NCBI GenBank assembly: GCA_028023455.1
Contig: JAQFVV010000112.1
Span: 2,106,001-2,170,000 of the forward strand
Source: Epiperipatus broadwayi
Taxonomy: Eukaryota > Onychophora > Udeonychophora > Euonychophora > Peripatidae
DNA: 64,000 nucleotides
Direction of reading: 5' to 3'
Shown: in pieces, positions 1 to 10,657 of the stretch
Layout of the letters: every line of letters starts with the position of its first letter
How positions within the stretch are numbered: the stretch's first letter is position 1
Notes under the pieces: generated by a model
The model's input: the letters and a program-made list of their open reading frames with translations, nothing else
The model's database searches: none
What the model was told of the DNA's origin: nothing
Translations under genes and position numbers: made by a program

Positions 1-60
1 TTGGCTGCCACATATATAAATGCATTGGATCCAGCTTTGAATCCTAGTTCTCATTGACAA
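1..60. repeat. Fragment of an inverted-repeat family also seen near 23.2 and 24.85 kb
   Basis: The string ctttgaatcctag followed by a ctcatt-like stretch and a run of A-rich sequence matches the right arm near 24846-24880, where the same order occurs. The window edge cuts it, so the full element cannot be judged. Confidence 0.35.
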
Positions 61-410
61 AGATGAAAATCAAAAACTTATTTGAGGGTGGAAATATTAT
101 AGTATCATAGCATATAATATCCAAGCATTTCTCAAATTTACAATAACAGCTACAGATCAAAGTCAAAAGAACATCACTGGAGAAGAATTGTTTCAAATAT
201 TTACAATATTCTCACAACTATTCAAATACAGTGGATGCAAAAAGATATAATAAACAAATAATTCTTAATTATATAAATAGATGGATAGATCAATGGACTG
301 AATGAAATAGAAATGTAGGAAAGAAGTACTTAAATAAAACGATTTAACACTAAAATGTTGCACGTTAAACCCATACTTTTAAAATGTCATAACTATTCAA
401 ATCATATCAT
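61..410. other. No recognisable feature
   Basis: AT-rich sequence without a usable reading frame, repeat match or structured motif that I can recognise. Confidence 0.5.
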
Positions 411-560
411 TTATAGTAACTGAAATACAGGCTTATTATATACCTGTATCAATATATGTAATATATAGGATATATGAGCACAGATTTTCACATGACCCAC
501 CACTCTCCACTCTATCTCATAACACTGATATACTTGAACACATATATGTCGAAAAGATAA

Positions 561-620
561 ATAATCACCAATATACGTATTTCATACCAAACCAGAAATC
601 ATCAGTTGGTCCATATTATC
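561..620 (-). ncRNA. Hammerhead ribozyme (FB-A), left arm copy 1, weakened stem II
   Basis: On the minus strand ACCAA precedes CTGATGA, a degenerate stem II follows, then GAA, the short stem III ATACGTAT, a cleavage-site A and TTGGT, which pairs with ACCAA. The outer stem I GATTAT is present but its partner is ATAATA. Core letters are intact, but stem II has several mismatches, so activity is doubtful. Confidence 0.55.
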
Positions 621-786
621 ATATCTACACATATATGCAATAAATGCTCAGATATGTATTAAGATAGCCAATCTTCATACTTTAACGGACAGACTGCAAT
701 CCACTCCACATTCCAACCCTTCAGCCGTCTATCCAATTGAAAATCTGATGATGGAACGCTCAAAGGCCACCCTGAGGCTGAGATAT

Positions 787-846
787 GATAATCTGGACCA
801 ATTGATGACTGCTGGTTTAGCATGAAATACATATATTGATGATTAT
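787..846 (+). ncRNA. Hammerhead ribozyme relic (FB-A), right arm copy 1
   Basis: Same layout as the intact plus-strand copy at 13117-13175, but the core reads TTGATGA (C3 to T), a change expected to abolish cleavage. The GAAA box and the short AUA/UAU stem III remain. Confidence 0.6.
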
Positions 847-955
847 TTATCTTTTCGACATATATGTTCAAGTGTATCAGTATTATAAGATAGAATGGAG
901 AGTGGTGGGTCGTGTGAAAGTCTGTGCTCATATACCCTATACATTACATATCATT

Positions 956-2615
956 TATGAAAATATAAAAACTGTTTTTCCTTGTTAAGTCAAAGATTTT
1001 TTTTCTTCTTCTCATAGTCAAAATAAAAAGGGCAGTAAAATGGCCTAAATATTATATATAAATTGTTGTATGCTTTTTAAAAACGTTGAAAATTTATAAT
1101 AGTAATAATAATAATCAAAACTCTTATTTGCTATTTTTTCTCTATTTTTTACTACATATATATATATAAAAGAACGGCCTTAAATCATATCCTACTACAA
1201 TAAACCCTTTCCATCATCTTATAAAAAGCAGTGAAGAGGTGGTTTTAACGTTTCTCGACTCTTATTTTTATTTTCTAGTTAAGAATACTAATAATCTTTT
1301 ACCAACAACTAAATTGTCAATTTGAAAAAAATCCTAAATTTGCCAATAAAAACACAACTACTTCAACCCAATTTTCATGTTCCACTCATTTTCAAATCCA
1401 AGGTCATGGATGCACATATATTATCATACCATGAAGCCCTTCCATAAACACGTATATAAACTGTATCCCATGTATATATATTGAGAAATAATTTTTATTA
1501 GTTAAAATAATCATCTCAAGATGTAGCAAATCACTTTCAAAACTGTTTGATCTCTCATCGGACAAACTAAAATTAAATTATTTTGAGGCAAATTTTTATG
1601 TTTAATTATCCTGGGGCATTGCATTGCATTGTTTTTGACTGGAAACAACGCCATCAAGTGACCAAACCTAGCTAAGTAACAAGTACGAATTTTGTTTAGT
1701 CCAAGCTAACAAGTTAGAAATGAATACATATTTTATAATAGATCTACCAAAGTATTAACTATGGTTGTAAAACAAGTTTTCAGATTTTGATGAAACTGAT
1801 TATTTAGCAGAAATGCTTTTCTTTTGCAGTCAAACACAATAGTTACATGAAGACCCCATAACTTGAATATCTCTTGAAATATGTACAATGGAGAAATAAC
1901 AATTGCTTGAAAATTTATAAGAAGTTTGAGTGATAAAAGTGATAAAATTGGAATACGATCCATAGACTTTGGATCCATTACATGACTCCATGAAAGTTCA
2001 ATAAATAGAGCAACTTAGAGGCATATATATATATATATTGGTTGTTTTAAGAGTAACAGGTTTTTCTCATCAGAGTTGTAGAAAAACTTAATCTTGAAAT
2101 AAAACACATATAGAAAATGTGATATTTAAAACTACTACAAAAAAAATATGCCGATATGCATTATAGAATGGGCGTGTGAAATATTTTTAAATAATCATGC
2201 ACATAGCATTATGATCTAGATTCTATTTCATTTCTTCCCATCTCATATGTGTATGAGATATATAAAATATGACAAAAATAAATCAAAAAATTATCTTCAT
2301 TGTACTTCAGAGCCATCTATTGTAATCTTAAATAATTAGTATATTATATATTTTTTAGTATAAAAACAAAATAAATATATATATATACTTCAGCCAAATA
2401 ATTGACAGAGTAGTAAAATGATGAAACTAAAGGATTAAAGTGTTCAAATATCACATAATCTTCTTCTGAAAGATAAAACATTCAAATATTTACTTTATTT
2501 ATTGGTTCAATAATAAATTCAGTACATTAAATTTAATTTACTGCAATCACACACTATTATCCTTTTCTTTTTCTGATATATTTTTGCCCCCTGGTGTAAT
2601 TTTTAGTAATTAGTA
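956..2615. other. No gene; AT-rich sequence with short TA runs
   Basis: Contains simple runs such as (TA)n near 1153-1168 and 2024-2038. The small reading frames are not supported by any motif or neighbour. Nothing else recognised. Confidence 0.5.
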
Positions 2616-2624
2616 AATGCTAGA

Positions 2625-2750
2625 TGGTGTTTCTTATTAGATCCCTATCCAGTGCTGTCTTATCTAATATCTCCAGACTAGTTTGTATTTTTTTAATCCA
2701 GTGAAGAGTTTTTGGGTCTGGGATATAAGCAGGGATCATGTAATATTTTA
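2625..2750 (-). repeat. Decayed FB-B/FB-D fragment
   Basis: The segment atccctatccagtgct, then tctccagactagttt, and later cagtgaagagtt follow the order of the FB-B/FB-D hammerhead region read on the minus strand (compare 48225-48300 and 8920-8992). The core is degraded (CTGGATT in place of CTGATGA). Confidence 0.5.
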
Positions 2751-3859
2751 CTGGTCTTATCATTTTCACAAGCTCTAGTAAGAGAAGTATTTAACAATAT
2801 TGGTTGACTGCCTGATAAATAAATTAAAATTGATTTACACGAACTACTAGAGAATTAATTACTGCTAAATTTTTACAATTTGCCTTCAATATATCATAAA
2901 ATAACTTTGCATACACAAATACATGCATTCGTACATATACTCAAATAAGCTTCAAATATTAAAAGTAACTTTTCATAGTCAAATAAGATGAAATAAAAAA
3001 AGTAATTGAATGCTTTATCACTTGGGTTGTCATATGTTGTTGAAATCACTGGAAATAACCGAATTGAGCTGCAAATCATGAATTTTAGCTTCACCCACTT
3101 TATCCACAAGGCTATTAGATAAAGGAATTCAACTACAAATAATTTCCTTCTTTTCTGAGCTCATGTAATAAATAACTCTTAATAAAAAAAAACATACACA
3201 GAAAAAGGAGTTTTTTTTTAATATTTAGCTTTATTACTACTAACATGCTTTCGATATAACATATATATCATATTCATGTTTATGGAAAAAAATAAAAAGT
3301 AAATATATACCTTAGATTCAGCACTTGTAGTAATTTGATACCCCCTCCCCAATTGTGTGATCATTCCTTTTTATAATGAGCACATTGACATTCATTTGAA
3401 CAACTCAAATTCATCTGCGACCATTATCCTCTAATTAACAATAGCTAGTTAGTTATTTATTGAATAATTAGTGGGTGGCTAATTGGATTGGGTAAGGTAT
3501 AGTTATCAGAAAACAAAAAAAAAAAATTCTATGTCACATTAATAATTAAATAATTTTGAAATAAAAAATCATTTTCTATATAAAGAGCATCCATTTTCAT
3601 ATTCACATTCAAAACAATTTTGAGGCATTTGAAATAAAAACAGGTGTTAAGCAAGATATGTACTAACTCCTATTTTCATTTGTATGACAATAGTCTTCAA
3701 AACTATTTTTTAGGCAATTTTATGAACTAGAAATCATGATAGGTACAGAATTGATGGAAATTTAAAAGCAAAAATTCATCTTGACGAATTCTGGATTTAC
3801 AGTCTGTTGAAGATTGTGCCATTTTTTGCTAATCTGGAAAATGATGTTCAGGATGTACT

Positions 3860-4610
3860 TAATGTTTTGAGACATTTACTGAATAATTAATATTTAAAAG
3901 TCACATTAGCCAATGATGGGAAGAAAAATCTTCTGCCACCTTTAGATTGGATAGTTATCAATTTGAGAAGGCAAACCAATTTAAATACTTTGATAATTTT
4001 ATAACTAGAAAGATTTAGATAATAATATATTGCACAGACTCCCATATGCATCTGTTATTATTAAGAAGTTAAAAGATAAGGTGTTAATCCATCACAGGGA
4101 AATAACTATTGCAACTAGTTTAACTATATACTGAGCTGTTATTTCACCTAATTTATGTATGGAAGTGAAACGTTGACACTATTAGCATAATGTAAAAATA
4201 TTAAAAAGGTTTCACTTAAGAACAAGACAATCAATATTTCCTTCAACCTGCCGAATGCTATATTATAGATTTCGCTATTGTAAAATCATATCTTCGTTGA
4301 ATTGGCTATGTGAAACTGAATGAATAACCCAAGATATCTTATACGTATATTATAGTGGACTTAAATATGGTTTTTGGGGGAGAGGTTGTTACTGTTTATA
4401 TTATAAAGATTATTTCAAAGATATTATAAAGAAATGAAATATTGAATATTAGGTGAGAAGAAATCTTTCCAAAAAGAAAAGTTAGCTGCAGAAGAACTTA
4501 AAACATGGCATCATAAAATATCAAACAAACAGAATAATGAATCCATGTCTTTTATATGAGATATTTGTGGTTCATGAATTGACTTATATAGTCATCACAT
4601 AATCCATCTT
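3860..4610 (+). pseudogene. LINE reverse transcriptase 3' end, heavily decayed
   Basis: Although riddled with stops and frameshifts, pieces of a LINE C-terminal region can be read in order: QFKYF (from a QFKYLG-type motif), a segment ending in YGSETLTL near 4155-4180, RFHLRTRQSI near 4205-4235, a RWIGHV-like stretch near 4290 and, near 4560-4600, DICGS-stop-IDLYSH. The last resembles the C-terminal CGxxxxSRIGLYSH motif of LINE proteins often annotated as endonuclease-reverse transcriptase. The in-frame TGA there is what decay of a CGA arginine codon would give. The family order is from general knowledge; the clade is not assigned. Confidence 0.6.
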
Positions 4611-5894
4611 TAACCCCCCCTCCCAGAATCGGAATGGACATACTTGTTTTTCAAATGGCTAATGCTGATGATCCAACACAAATTAATAACAAAGATAACT
4701 TAGTGATGTATTAGTTTTAAAAGTAAAGCAAGCAATCGCTAAAAATCACTGATGATGATCAATATTATTTGATTGCAATAATACTTTATTGCCAAGGAAT
4801 CACAATTAAGAATACATATAATCATAATCAAATGAAGTAAGACTTTTGATGATAGCATTCAGGCTAAAGATTATCTGTTTCCATAGATACTCGAATACGA
4901 AAATAATGCAGATTGGTATCCACAGAGTAGCTGTTTTCATACTCATAATCAAATAGAAAAGATGAAGAATTCATCTTTAATTCAAGAAATGCTTGACTGT
5001 GTAGTTAGTTGAAGATTTAAAAAAAGAAAATATAAAGTAATAAAGTGCTCTTTGAAGATGAAACAGATTAGCAAGAAACTAATCAAAATATAAATAAACA
5101 TTGTATAGATATTAATGAGATCTGGGTTGTATTTATGTGAAGTGGAGAATAATAGCTTTTATGTCGGTCAAAATTTACTACAAAAAATAAGAAGGAAGAT
5201 AAAAATAATATTAAGGAATGAGTGCTTGTTATAAATGAATCATTTCGGTAACATAAGCATGTTAAGTGGAAAATAGATTTTATGATTCTTAAAATTCTCT
5301 TGACAGTGAAAGTTGGAGGGTGGGGAAATAAGGAGCAATTTGCAATATATATATTAATCTACGTTTACGCGTTTTGTGCCTTCTTTTTTTTCACGCAAAA
5401 TATGATGAACTTCATATTATAGCTGCAACTGGGCATATGTGGGTGCCTACATAAACCTACTATAATAAGATAGACAAGCAGTCAACTGCATGCATGGCTA
5501 CCTGAATGAGAGAAGGCTATTTTGTATGATGCAATTTATTTCAATATTTTGAAATTTATTTTATCATAGGTCAAGAAAAATTGACTCATCCCTTATGTTT
5601 GGAGTTAGTTATTTCCTCTTCGGAAACTGAAGAAGCGATGGGGAACTGAAAAAAAAAAGCTCTGATGACTGTATTGTACTTACATATTGCTAAATTTTTA
5701 AAATCTTTTGTTTTCTTTGCTATCTTGTTCTCAATTTCTTTATTATCTGCGATCCACATTAAACAACATCCTGTCATTTATATATATATTCTTCTCCATA
5801 TATTATATATCTCCACAATTTTATGATTAAAATTCTCTATCTATTTTTTATTATATCTCGATTTGTGTGATAAATTAATGATTATTATTAATCT

Positions 5895-6286
5895 ATCAAA
5901 CATCATATGATCACCATTATACTCAATCCTACCCAATAGGATTATGGTGACTATGGTTATTAAAGAACCAAAGACACCAAAAAGTATGGATGCTGAACTG
6001 AGTTCAAACCTATACAAGCTGATGATCTTAGCTTGAAAACATTATTGTTTTCATTTTGGACTCAAAGCTTTATAGTTCGCTTAAAAAGTGGCTGCTGGAG
6101 GGTTGCATTAAATCCTAAGATCTAGCTTCAGTGCTCTAAGATTCAAGGCTCCTCACTGATAAAAGCCACAAGATAGAAAGTAGTCTGGGAATATTGAATG
6201 AGTAGGCACTAGATAAGGATTTTATGCACAAACCTTCTTGCATCCATTGATTACTCTGGCTTGCACTGAGTGGTGCTATTGTATGG
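5895..6286 (+). repeat. FB-B unit, single copy fused to a LINE tail
   Basis: The sequence follows the FB-B unit in order: caatcctacccaataggat, aaagacaccaaaa, ggctgctggagggttgcatt, the hammerhead region and tccattgattactctg. It is clearly more diverged than the 8.8-10.4 kb copies. At about 6287 it changes abruptly to the LINE-alpha 3' end, so the 96-codon reading frame at 6238-6528 is a chimera across the junction and not a gene. Confidence 0.8.
6141..6199 (+). ncRNA. Hammerhead ribozyme relic (FB-B) with compensatory stem I
   Basis: 59-nt motif aligned with the 457-bp-unit ribozymes. The core reads CTGATAA (G8 to A), so it should be inactive. The outer stem I reads ATTCAA and TTGAAT where other copies have ATCCAA and TTGGAT. 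The two sides changed together and stay paired. Confidence 0.7.
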
Positions 6287-6605
6287 AGAGTTTGAAAGCA
6301 GAAAGAGTACAGATAATGAAGTTATGGGAGAATAGGTATGAACAAAGTGACTATACAGAAAGTGAGTTATTAGTTTTTATGCTGGGTTTGCGAAAAGATG
6401 AGGGATTTAGATATAAAGGCCACAGAGTTGACAAAGATTATGTTGTGGAAATGGCATGGGGCAGAATATGGGAAGATTTAGAGTGGGGAATGGAAAATAA
6501 AGTGGCTAACAAGTTTATCTGGGCATAATTGCTGAGATATTCTTGACTTCATTTAAGGAGAAGCCAAATACATCATATCACATCTCTGTGATTATTATTA
6601 ATCAT
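6287..6605 (+). pseudogene. LINE-alpha 3' terminal fragment
   Basis: Encodes LKAERVQIMKLWENRYEQSD and then YTESELLVFMLGL, matching the C-terminus of the 380-residue LINE protein at 23356-24498. It is followed by the shared 3' untranslated tail (gggcataattgctgagatat, ggagaagcca) and a catcatatcacat end. Severe 5' truncation, and the frame shifts after MLGL relative to the long copy. Confidence 0.85.
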
Positions 6606-7114
6606 TTATTAGACTAGAGTTTATCATATCACTCCTAGACCAAAGATAAACTTTAAATTTCATTTATATATACATAATTACAATTTGATTTGCAACTGTC
6701 AAGCATTCTGCATTCATAACTTTGAACCAAACCATTCAGATAAATAAGTTAATGATTAATTACGAATCTTCTATTAAACTGGAGAATGTGTATACTTTTT
6801 TTTTTTAAAAAAAAACTACATCACAATCTTAATAAGGTGGAATTTATTAAGATGTAGTTCTAAAATTAAGATCACTTGAATACATGACAAATAATCGCAA
6901 ACCAACCCTAATGGTGATCAAACATTATTGCTTGTTTGTAAAATTCTGTGTCCTAGATCCTTGATTACTTATTAATGATATACAATACATATTTATTCTT
7001 CCTTACCATAAACATTGTGTGATACTGTACATATAAATCTTTTCTCCATTTCATTTATGCAATAATTTATATCTAAACCACCTGATCACACACACTTTTC
7101 AAAATGTGTGTGAT

Positions 7115-7195
7115 TAGGTGGGTCAGCAATATGAGATGGAATGGAGAGTTGAGGGTCGTGTGAAAGTCTGAGTTTAAATCCTGCATACATTAGAA
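7115..7195. repeat. FB-A terminal fragment
   Basis: gatatgagatagagtgg-like sequence, then gtgtgaaagtctgag, as at the right ends of FB-A copies (compare 900-940 and 39850-39895). Only about 80 bp remain. Confidence 0.6.
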
Positions 7196-7619
7196 CTATC
7201 TGGTAACAAGGGTGAATGGACAACTGTAATTAAGTTTAACAGCAATAAGAAGCTAAATCAATAGTTTTCTCTAGAATTATACATATATCAATTTTGTTTG
7301 AAAAAACACGTTTAAAAACTGCAGCATTATATGTATGTGTGAAAAATAAATTACTCAGATTGTCTGAAGCTTCTAATAAGTTATATAATGTAAATAAACT
7401 CTCCAAAAGACAGATTATATCAAATGATATCAAACTAAGTATATAAAAGAACAAATGCTAAAAGATAGGTGGAATCAATCATCTGTATTATATAACTCAA
7501 TCAAAGCTTCAGTTATTTCCTGGTCAGTTATGGGTTTTGTTATTTATATAGTAAGCATCGGAGGAATTCTATTACATATATATAGTGTGTGTCCCAGTGA
7601 AACGATGATTGGTTATCTC

Positions 7620-8035
7620 TCCAAAGTTGCTTGCAGTGCCATCTCTGACTCAATGCATGAGTTACATTGCAACATGATTTTCACTATTCACCACAAACAT
7701 TTTAAAATACTAGCCTATCTGGATTACAATTTATGAAGTGAAATGTGACAGTGTGTTTTGAACCTTAAATGGAACAATATTACATAAAATTTTGTTTTAA
7801 AATTGATCAATGCTGCTACTAAAATATTTGAAACGATTTCAAATTGTATATGACAGTAAAGCCATGTGTCACAAATATGTTTTCCAAGTGGTTTGTGATG
7901 GCAGTGGAAACAATGAAGATGATCTATGTAGGTATGTCATATTTTAAATCTAAATGCATGCCCCTGAATATGCTAGTACTCCCAAATTTTTATGAATAAT
8001 TAAACTAGCCATTACATAACATGTGTTGATTCAGA
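7620..8035 (+). repeat. Dispersed repeat, possible mariner-like relic (copy 1)
   Basis: Shares an ordered set of blocks with 38390-38790: gttgcttgcagtgccatctctga, aagtgaaatgtgacagtgtgttt, aaaattttgttttaaaattgat and gaagatgatctatg(t)aggtatg. The third relative at 32850-33175 reads KLFEIFQTVYFSEAP. That recalls the N-terminal HTH of mariner transposases (TFEMLQQAYGDEAL type). The assignment is tentative; the repeat relation is firm. Confidence 0.4.
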
Positions 8036-8404
8036 AATGATGCTACAAAAAGCATGGAGCAAAACAGTCATCTTTTTGCTGACCCTCAGTGTATATAAGT
8101 AAAAGAGAATCTGAACCTGTACTGTCACAAATGGTGGAGATTGTCATATTATTAATCATATTTCTATTTATTTGTAGGTACATCAATATCCATCTGTTAT
8201 TCAAATTAACTTATGATCAATTTATTATCCAGCTAAAAATAAATAGATATCCATTTACTGATCCATACATGAATGATTAGTTTGCTTCAATATTTATAAA
8301 AAAAGATTTTAAGTTTGCTTTAAAATCCTCAGCTACTTGAAAGAAAAAAAAACCCCAAACTCCAGAATCTCATTACATTTGGTTTCAAATGGTTTTTTGT
8401 AGAT

Positions 8405-8720
8405 AGTTGAAACCATGGACAATAACAAATATTACTATCATTTATATTCTTTATTACTTTTTACAACACTATTGTTTTGATTCCCCAGCAATCTTCTTCA
8501 GAATTTCTCACAAATATGAATATCATTTATGTTCCTTATTACTTTTTACAATACTTTTTATAACCAACTATAGACAGTTTTTATTGCCCCAGCAATCTTC
8601 TTCAGAACTTAAGTAGATTGCTGTGACATTTGAAATAGTGAGTTGTAAAAAACATTGTAAAAAGTAATAATGGACATAAATGATATTAATATTATATGGA
8701 TTTGGCAATGCAATAAAAAA
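8405..8720. mobile_element. FB-F foldback element
   Basis: Blocks such as atcatttat..ttattactttttacaa on the left recur reverse-complemented on the right (ttgtaaaaagtaataatgg..ataaatgat). Two minus-strand copies of CTGAAGAAGATTGCTGGGG lie at about 8483-8505 and 8588-8607. Other copies are at 10451-10950 and 41055-41300. Confidence 0.6.
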
Positions 8721-8933
8721 GATAAAGCTATAATACTTCCTAAATACTGGGAATAGAGTTGGATAAGTAGAAGATATATATATATAAGTAGATAGAGCAG
8801 TTAATATTTGAAAATATAAGTAGAATTTAAACAAAGGCAAAACTCCCCATACAGTAGTGCCACCCTGTGCCAAACAGAGTAATCAATGGATGCCAGAAGG
8901 CTTGTGCATAAAATCCCTATCTAGTGCCTACTC

Positions 8934-8992
8934 ATCCAATATCCCCAGACTAGTTTCTGGCTTGTGGCCATCATCAGTGAGGAGCCTTGGAT
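8934..8992 (-). ncRNA. Type I hammerhead ribozyme (FB-B), core intact
   Basis: Read on the minus strand: ATCCAA, a GGC internal loop and TCCTCA form the 5' side of stem I. CTGATGA is the core, TGGC/GCCA (loop CACAA) stem II and GAA the second core box. ACTAGT is a minimal stem III (AC/GU, 2-nt loop), followed by C, the predicted cleavage site (GUC). TGGGGA and TTGGAT then close stem I on the 3' side. All invariant core positions are present. Such a short stem III is known from newt, schistosome and retrozyme hammerheads and usually needs dimeric RNA to fold well. Confidence 0.85.
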
Positions 8993-9390
8993 CTGAGAGC
9001 ACTGCACCTAGATCTTAGGATCTAATGCAACCCTCCAGCAGCCACCTTTTAACTCTACTTTACTACAAAACTATGAGAATGAAATTGAAAACATTGTTAA
9101 TATCTTCAATCTAAGCTCAATAGCTTATATAGTCATATGGGTCTGAACTCAATTCAGCACCCATACATTTTGGTGTCTTTGGCTCTTAAACAACCATAGC
9201 CACCACTATCCTATTAGGCAGGATTGGTGTTAAACCATCAAACATCACATGATCACCATCTCTATACTAGCACATAATTTGTTGTAAACAAAGGCAAAAC
9301 TCCCCATACAGTAGTGCCACCCTGTGCCAAACAGAGTAATCAATGGATGCCAGAAGGCTTGTGCATAAAATCCCTATCTAGTGCCTACTC

Positions 9391-9449
9391 ATCCAATATC
9401 CCCAGACTAGTTTCTGGCTTGTGGCCATCATCAGTGAGGAGCCTTGGAT
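9391..9449 (-). ncRNA. Type I hammerhead ribozyme (FB-B), core intact, unit 2
   Basis: Same 59 nt as the motif 457 bp upstream. Two adjacent units on one transcript would give a dimeric ribozyme and could release a 457-nt monomer, as in retrozyme-type tandem repeats; that step is inference. Confidence 0.85.
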
Positions 9450-9788
9450 CTGAGAGCACTGCACCTAGATCTTAGGATCTAATGCAACCCTCCAGCAGCC
9501 ACCTTTTAACTCTACTTTACTACAAAACTATGAGAATGAAATTGAAAACATTGTTAATATCTTCAATCTAAGCTCAATAGCTTATATAGTCATATAGGTC
9601 TGAACTCAATTCAGCACCCATACATTTTGGTGTCTTTGGCTCTTAAACAACCATAGCCACCACTATCCTATTAGGCAGGATTGGTGTTAAACCATCAAAC
9701 ATCACATGATCACCATCTCTATACTAGCACATAATTTGTTGTAAACAAAGGCAAAACTCCCCATACAGTAGTGCCACCCTGTGCACAG

Positions 9789-9847
9789 ATCCAAGGCTCC
9801 TCACTGATGATGGCCACAAGCCAAAAACTAGTCTGGGGATATTGGAT
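9789..9847 (+). ncRNA. Hammerhead ribozyme relic (FB-B)
   Basis: Same motif on the plus strand in the spacer between the two inverted arms. After the GCC side of stem II the box reads AAAA, not GAAA (G12 to A), which should block cleavage. Confidence 0.75.
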
Positions 9848-10245
9848 GAGTAGGCACTAGATAGGGATTTTATGCACAAGCCTTCTGGCATCCATTGATT
9901 ACTCTGTTTGGCACAGGGTGGCACTACTGTATGGGGAGTTTTGCCTTTGTTTACAACAAATTATGTGCTAGTATAGAGATGGTGATCATGTGATGTTTGA
10001 TGGTTTAACACCAATCCTGCCTAATAGGATAGTGGTGGCTATGGTTGTTTAAGAGCCAAAGACACCAAAATGTATGGGTGCTGAATTGAGTTCAGACCCA
10101 TATGACTATATAAGCTATTGAGCTTAGATTGAAGATATTAACAATGTTTTCAATTTCATTCTCATAGTTTTGTAGTAAAGTAGAGTTAAAAGGTGGCTGC
10201 TGGAGGGTTGCATTAGATCCTAAGATCTAGGTGCAGTGCTCTCAG

Positions 10246-10304
10246 ATCCAAGGATCCTCACTGATGATGGCCACAAGCCAGAAACTGGTCTGGGGATATT
10301 GGAT
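10246..10304 (+). ncRNA. Type I hammerhead ribozyme (FB-B), core intact, plus strand
   Basis: CTGATGA, stem II TGGC/GCCA, GAAA and GTC all present. Stem III is ACTGGT, still allowing the A-U and C-G pairs. One change in the stem I internal loop (GGA for GGC). Lies opposite 9391-9449 in the large inverted repeat. Confidence 0.85.
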
Positions 10305-10518
10305 GAGTAGGCACTAGATAGGGATTTTATGCACAAGCCTTCTGGCATCCATTGATTACTCTGTTTGGCACAGGGTGGCACTACTGTATGGGGAGTTTTG
10401 CCTTTGTTTACAACAAATTATGTGCTAGTATAGAGATGGTGATCATGTGATAAATAGAATTTCTGAAAAAGATTGCTTGGGCAATAGAAACTGTCAATAG
10501 TGGGTTGTAAAAAGTAAT

Positions 10519-10534
10519 AAAGAACATAAATGAT
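10519..10534. repeat. Target site duplication, left, of SINE
   Basis: aaagaacataaatgat, repeated exactly at 10642-10657 on the other side of the SINE. A 16-bp duplication is typical of LINE-driven insertion. Confidence 0.9.
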
Positions 10535-10641
10535 GTCAAGCATTGGTGGTCGAGAGATCAGCGACAGCTGCTTTACAAGCAGGTAAAGAAGTTGTCCCGG
10601 TTTAGCGGATTCGCTTTCCGGCTCATGCTATGACACATGAG
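10535..10641 (+). mobile_element. tRNA-derived SINE, 107 bp, with perfect 16-bp TSD
   Basis: tRNA-like head with an A-box-like stretch (gtggtcgagagatcagcg) and a B-box-like stretch (ggattcgctttcc), then a 3' part catgctatgacacatgag shared with the copies at 35441 and 37299. Exact duplications at both sides define the ends. Insertion is into an FB-F repeat. The parent tRNA cannot be named with confidence. Confidence 0.85.
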
Positions 10642-10657
10642 AAAGAACATAAATGAT
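10642..10657. repeat. Target site duplication, right, of SINE
   Basis: Exact copy of the 16 bases at 10519-10534. Confidence 0.9.

Larger units (their letters stand above)
412..955. mobile_element. FB-A foldback element, copy 1 (internally deleted)
   Basis: The left end has a tip (gaaatacaggcttatta) and then gggatatatgagcacagac-like sequence. The right end is its reverse complement, running through gtgctcatataccctat to about 952. Compared with the complete palindrome at 39046-39911, the centre is missing: the left arm passes straight into the right arm near 780. Each arm carries a hammerhead-type motif. A 90-codon minus-strand reading frame across 659-931 is a by-product of the palindrome and not a gene. 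Confidence 0.8.
8829..10450. mobile_element. FB-B cluster: 457-bp hammerhead tandem units, then inverted units
   Basis: aaacaaaggcaaaactcccc starts at 8829, 9286 and 9743, an exact 457-bp period. Up to 9784 the sequence is direct tandem (two units plus 42 bp). From 9785 it switches to the opposite orientation, entering mid-unit, and continues for about 666 bp. Left 9245-9784 and right 9911-10450 are near-identical inverted arms of about 540 bp around a 126-bp spacer. Four ribozyme motifs lie at 8934 and 9391 (minus), 9789 and 10246 (plus), again 457 bp apart within each half. Near-identity of units suggests recent amplification or conversion. Reading frames inside are palindrome by-products. 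Confidence 0.92.

Noticed and set aside
4735-4775. cactgatgatgatcaa, a CTGATGA occurrence
   Set aside because: No GAAA box or stem II follows; the heptamer alone is expected by chance in this composition.
6015-6045. CTGATGATCTTAGCTTGAAAAC inside FB-B
   Set aside because: Looks like a second core, but the intervening bases do not pair well and other FB-B copies read ctattgagc at this site, so it is a private mutation.
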